Positions 4,999-5,253 of a stretch of 5,253 nt of DNA are shown here, piece after piece. A model generated the notes under the pieces. It was not told the origin of the DNA and searched no databases. It saw nothing but the letters and a program-made list of their open reading frames with translations. How positions within the stretch are numbered: position 1 is the first letter of the stretch; each line of letters begins with the position of its first letter. The DNA is from an uncultured Kouleothrix sp. (GTDB taxonomy: Bacteria > Chloroflexota > Chloroflexia > Chloroflexales > Roseiflexaceae): positions 1 through 5,253 of the forward strand of contig CALLYN010000004.1 of NCBI GenBank assembly GCA_937858455.1, in the 5' to 3' direction. The position numbers and the translations under genes are program-made.

Positions 4999-5253
4999 CC
5001 GCAGCGGCGCCGCTGTGCGCCTCGACAGTGGTTTCGATCACGCGGCAGGCGCCGGCCGCGCGCAGCGCCTGGGCAACCGCAGCTTTGTGCTGCGTGTCGG
5101 CGAGCGCGAGCATCACGCCGCCCCAGCCCGCGCCCGAGAGCTTGGCGCCCAGCGCGCCGGCGTTCAGCGCGGCCGCAACCAGCGCGTCGAGCTCGGGCGA
5201 CGAGACGCCGATCTGCTGGAGCAGCGCGTGGTTCTGGCTGAGCAGCGCGCCCA
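4994..5253 (-). CDS. mvk: Mevalonate kinase, C-terminal part only
   Basis: The frame enters from the right edge and ends at TAA 4996-4994, giving 85 visible residues. It reads GALLSQNHALLQQIGVSSPE, then a helix, then NAGALGAKLSGAGWGGVML. This is the C-terminal GHMP-kinase layout of mevalonate kinase, where NHALL...GVSSPELD and GALGAKLSGAG are typical. The enzyme phosphorylates mevalonate with ATP to give 5-phosphomevalonate on the way to isopentenyl diphosphate. The third GHMP motif is usually GAGGGG; here it is GAGWGG. The start, the ATP loop and the catalytic residues lie outside the window. Other GHMP kinases are possible but fit the NHALL/GVSSPELD block less well. The gene lies upstream of mnmA, with no evident functional link. 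Confidence 0.85.
   Translation of the reverse strand, partial: GALLSQNHALLQQIGVSSPELDALVAAALNAGALGAKLSGAGWGGVMLALADTQHKAAVAQALRAAGACRVIETTVEAHSGAAAV

Noticed and set aside
1..5253. CRISPR array, tRNA, rRNA, transposase or phage genes
   Set aside because: No regularly spaced repeats, tRNA-like cloverleaf, rRNA sequence, or transposase, integrase or phage motifs were seen on either strand.

Overview
The window is high-GC DNA carrying seven genes, all on the minus strand, so transcription runs from the right end to the left. In that order they are: the C-terminal part of a mevalonate kinase (cut by the window edge), the tRNA 2-thiouridylase MnmA, an 82-residue membrane protein, a 144-residue two-helix membrane protein with a TTG start, a YqhQ/DUF1385 membrane protein, a DUF4388 protein, and a small Ras-like GTPase of the MglA-like group. 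A strong intrinsic terminator follows the GTPase. The long plus-strand reading frames are antisense shadows of these genes.

The source is most likely a member of the Chloroflexota, perhaps near Roseiflexus/Chloroflexus. This is inference from the bacterial mevalonate-pathway kinase, the DUF4388 plus small-GTPase pair, the YqhQ protein, the GC-rich coding style and the palindromic GC-rich intergenic repeats. No rRNA or other taxonomic marker is present.

Right part (about 3467-5253): mvk ends at 4994. A 101-base gap with two adjacent hairpins separates it from mnmA, whose stop lies only four bases before the start of the small membrane protein gene. Middle (about 2800-3490): a near-consensus promoter overlaps the stop codon of that small gene and drives the two-helix protein gene. 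A 10-bp sequence repeated exactly 30 bp apart lies at the expected transcription start and may be an operator. A second promoter of similar design precedes yqhQ. Left part (1-2799): yqhQ, the DUF4388 gene and the GTPase gene probably form one transcription unit, with gaps of 73 and 108 bases, closed by a terminator built on a 34-bp perfect palindrome. Two related GC-rich repeat copies lie beyond it.

The most unusual object is inside mnmA. A 75-bp segment bounded by a perfect 10-bp inverted repeat, AT-richer than its flanks and with tandem heptamers, lies exactly on codon boundaries. It adds about 22 residues to MnmA just before the conserved KDQSY motif. It looks like a small intergenic-type repeat element captured in frame inside an essential-type housekeeping gene.
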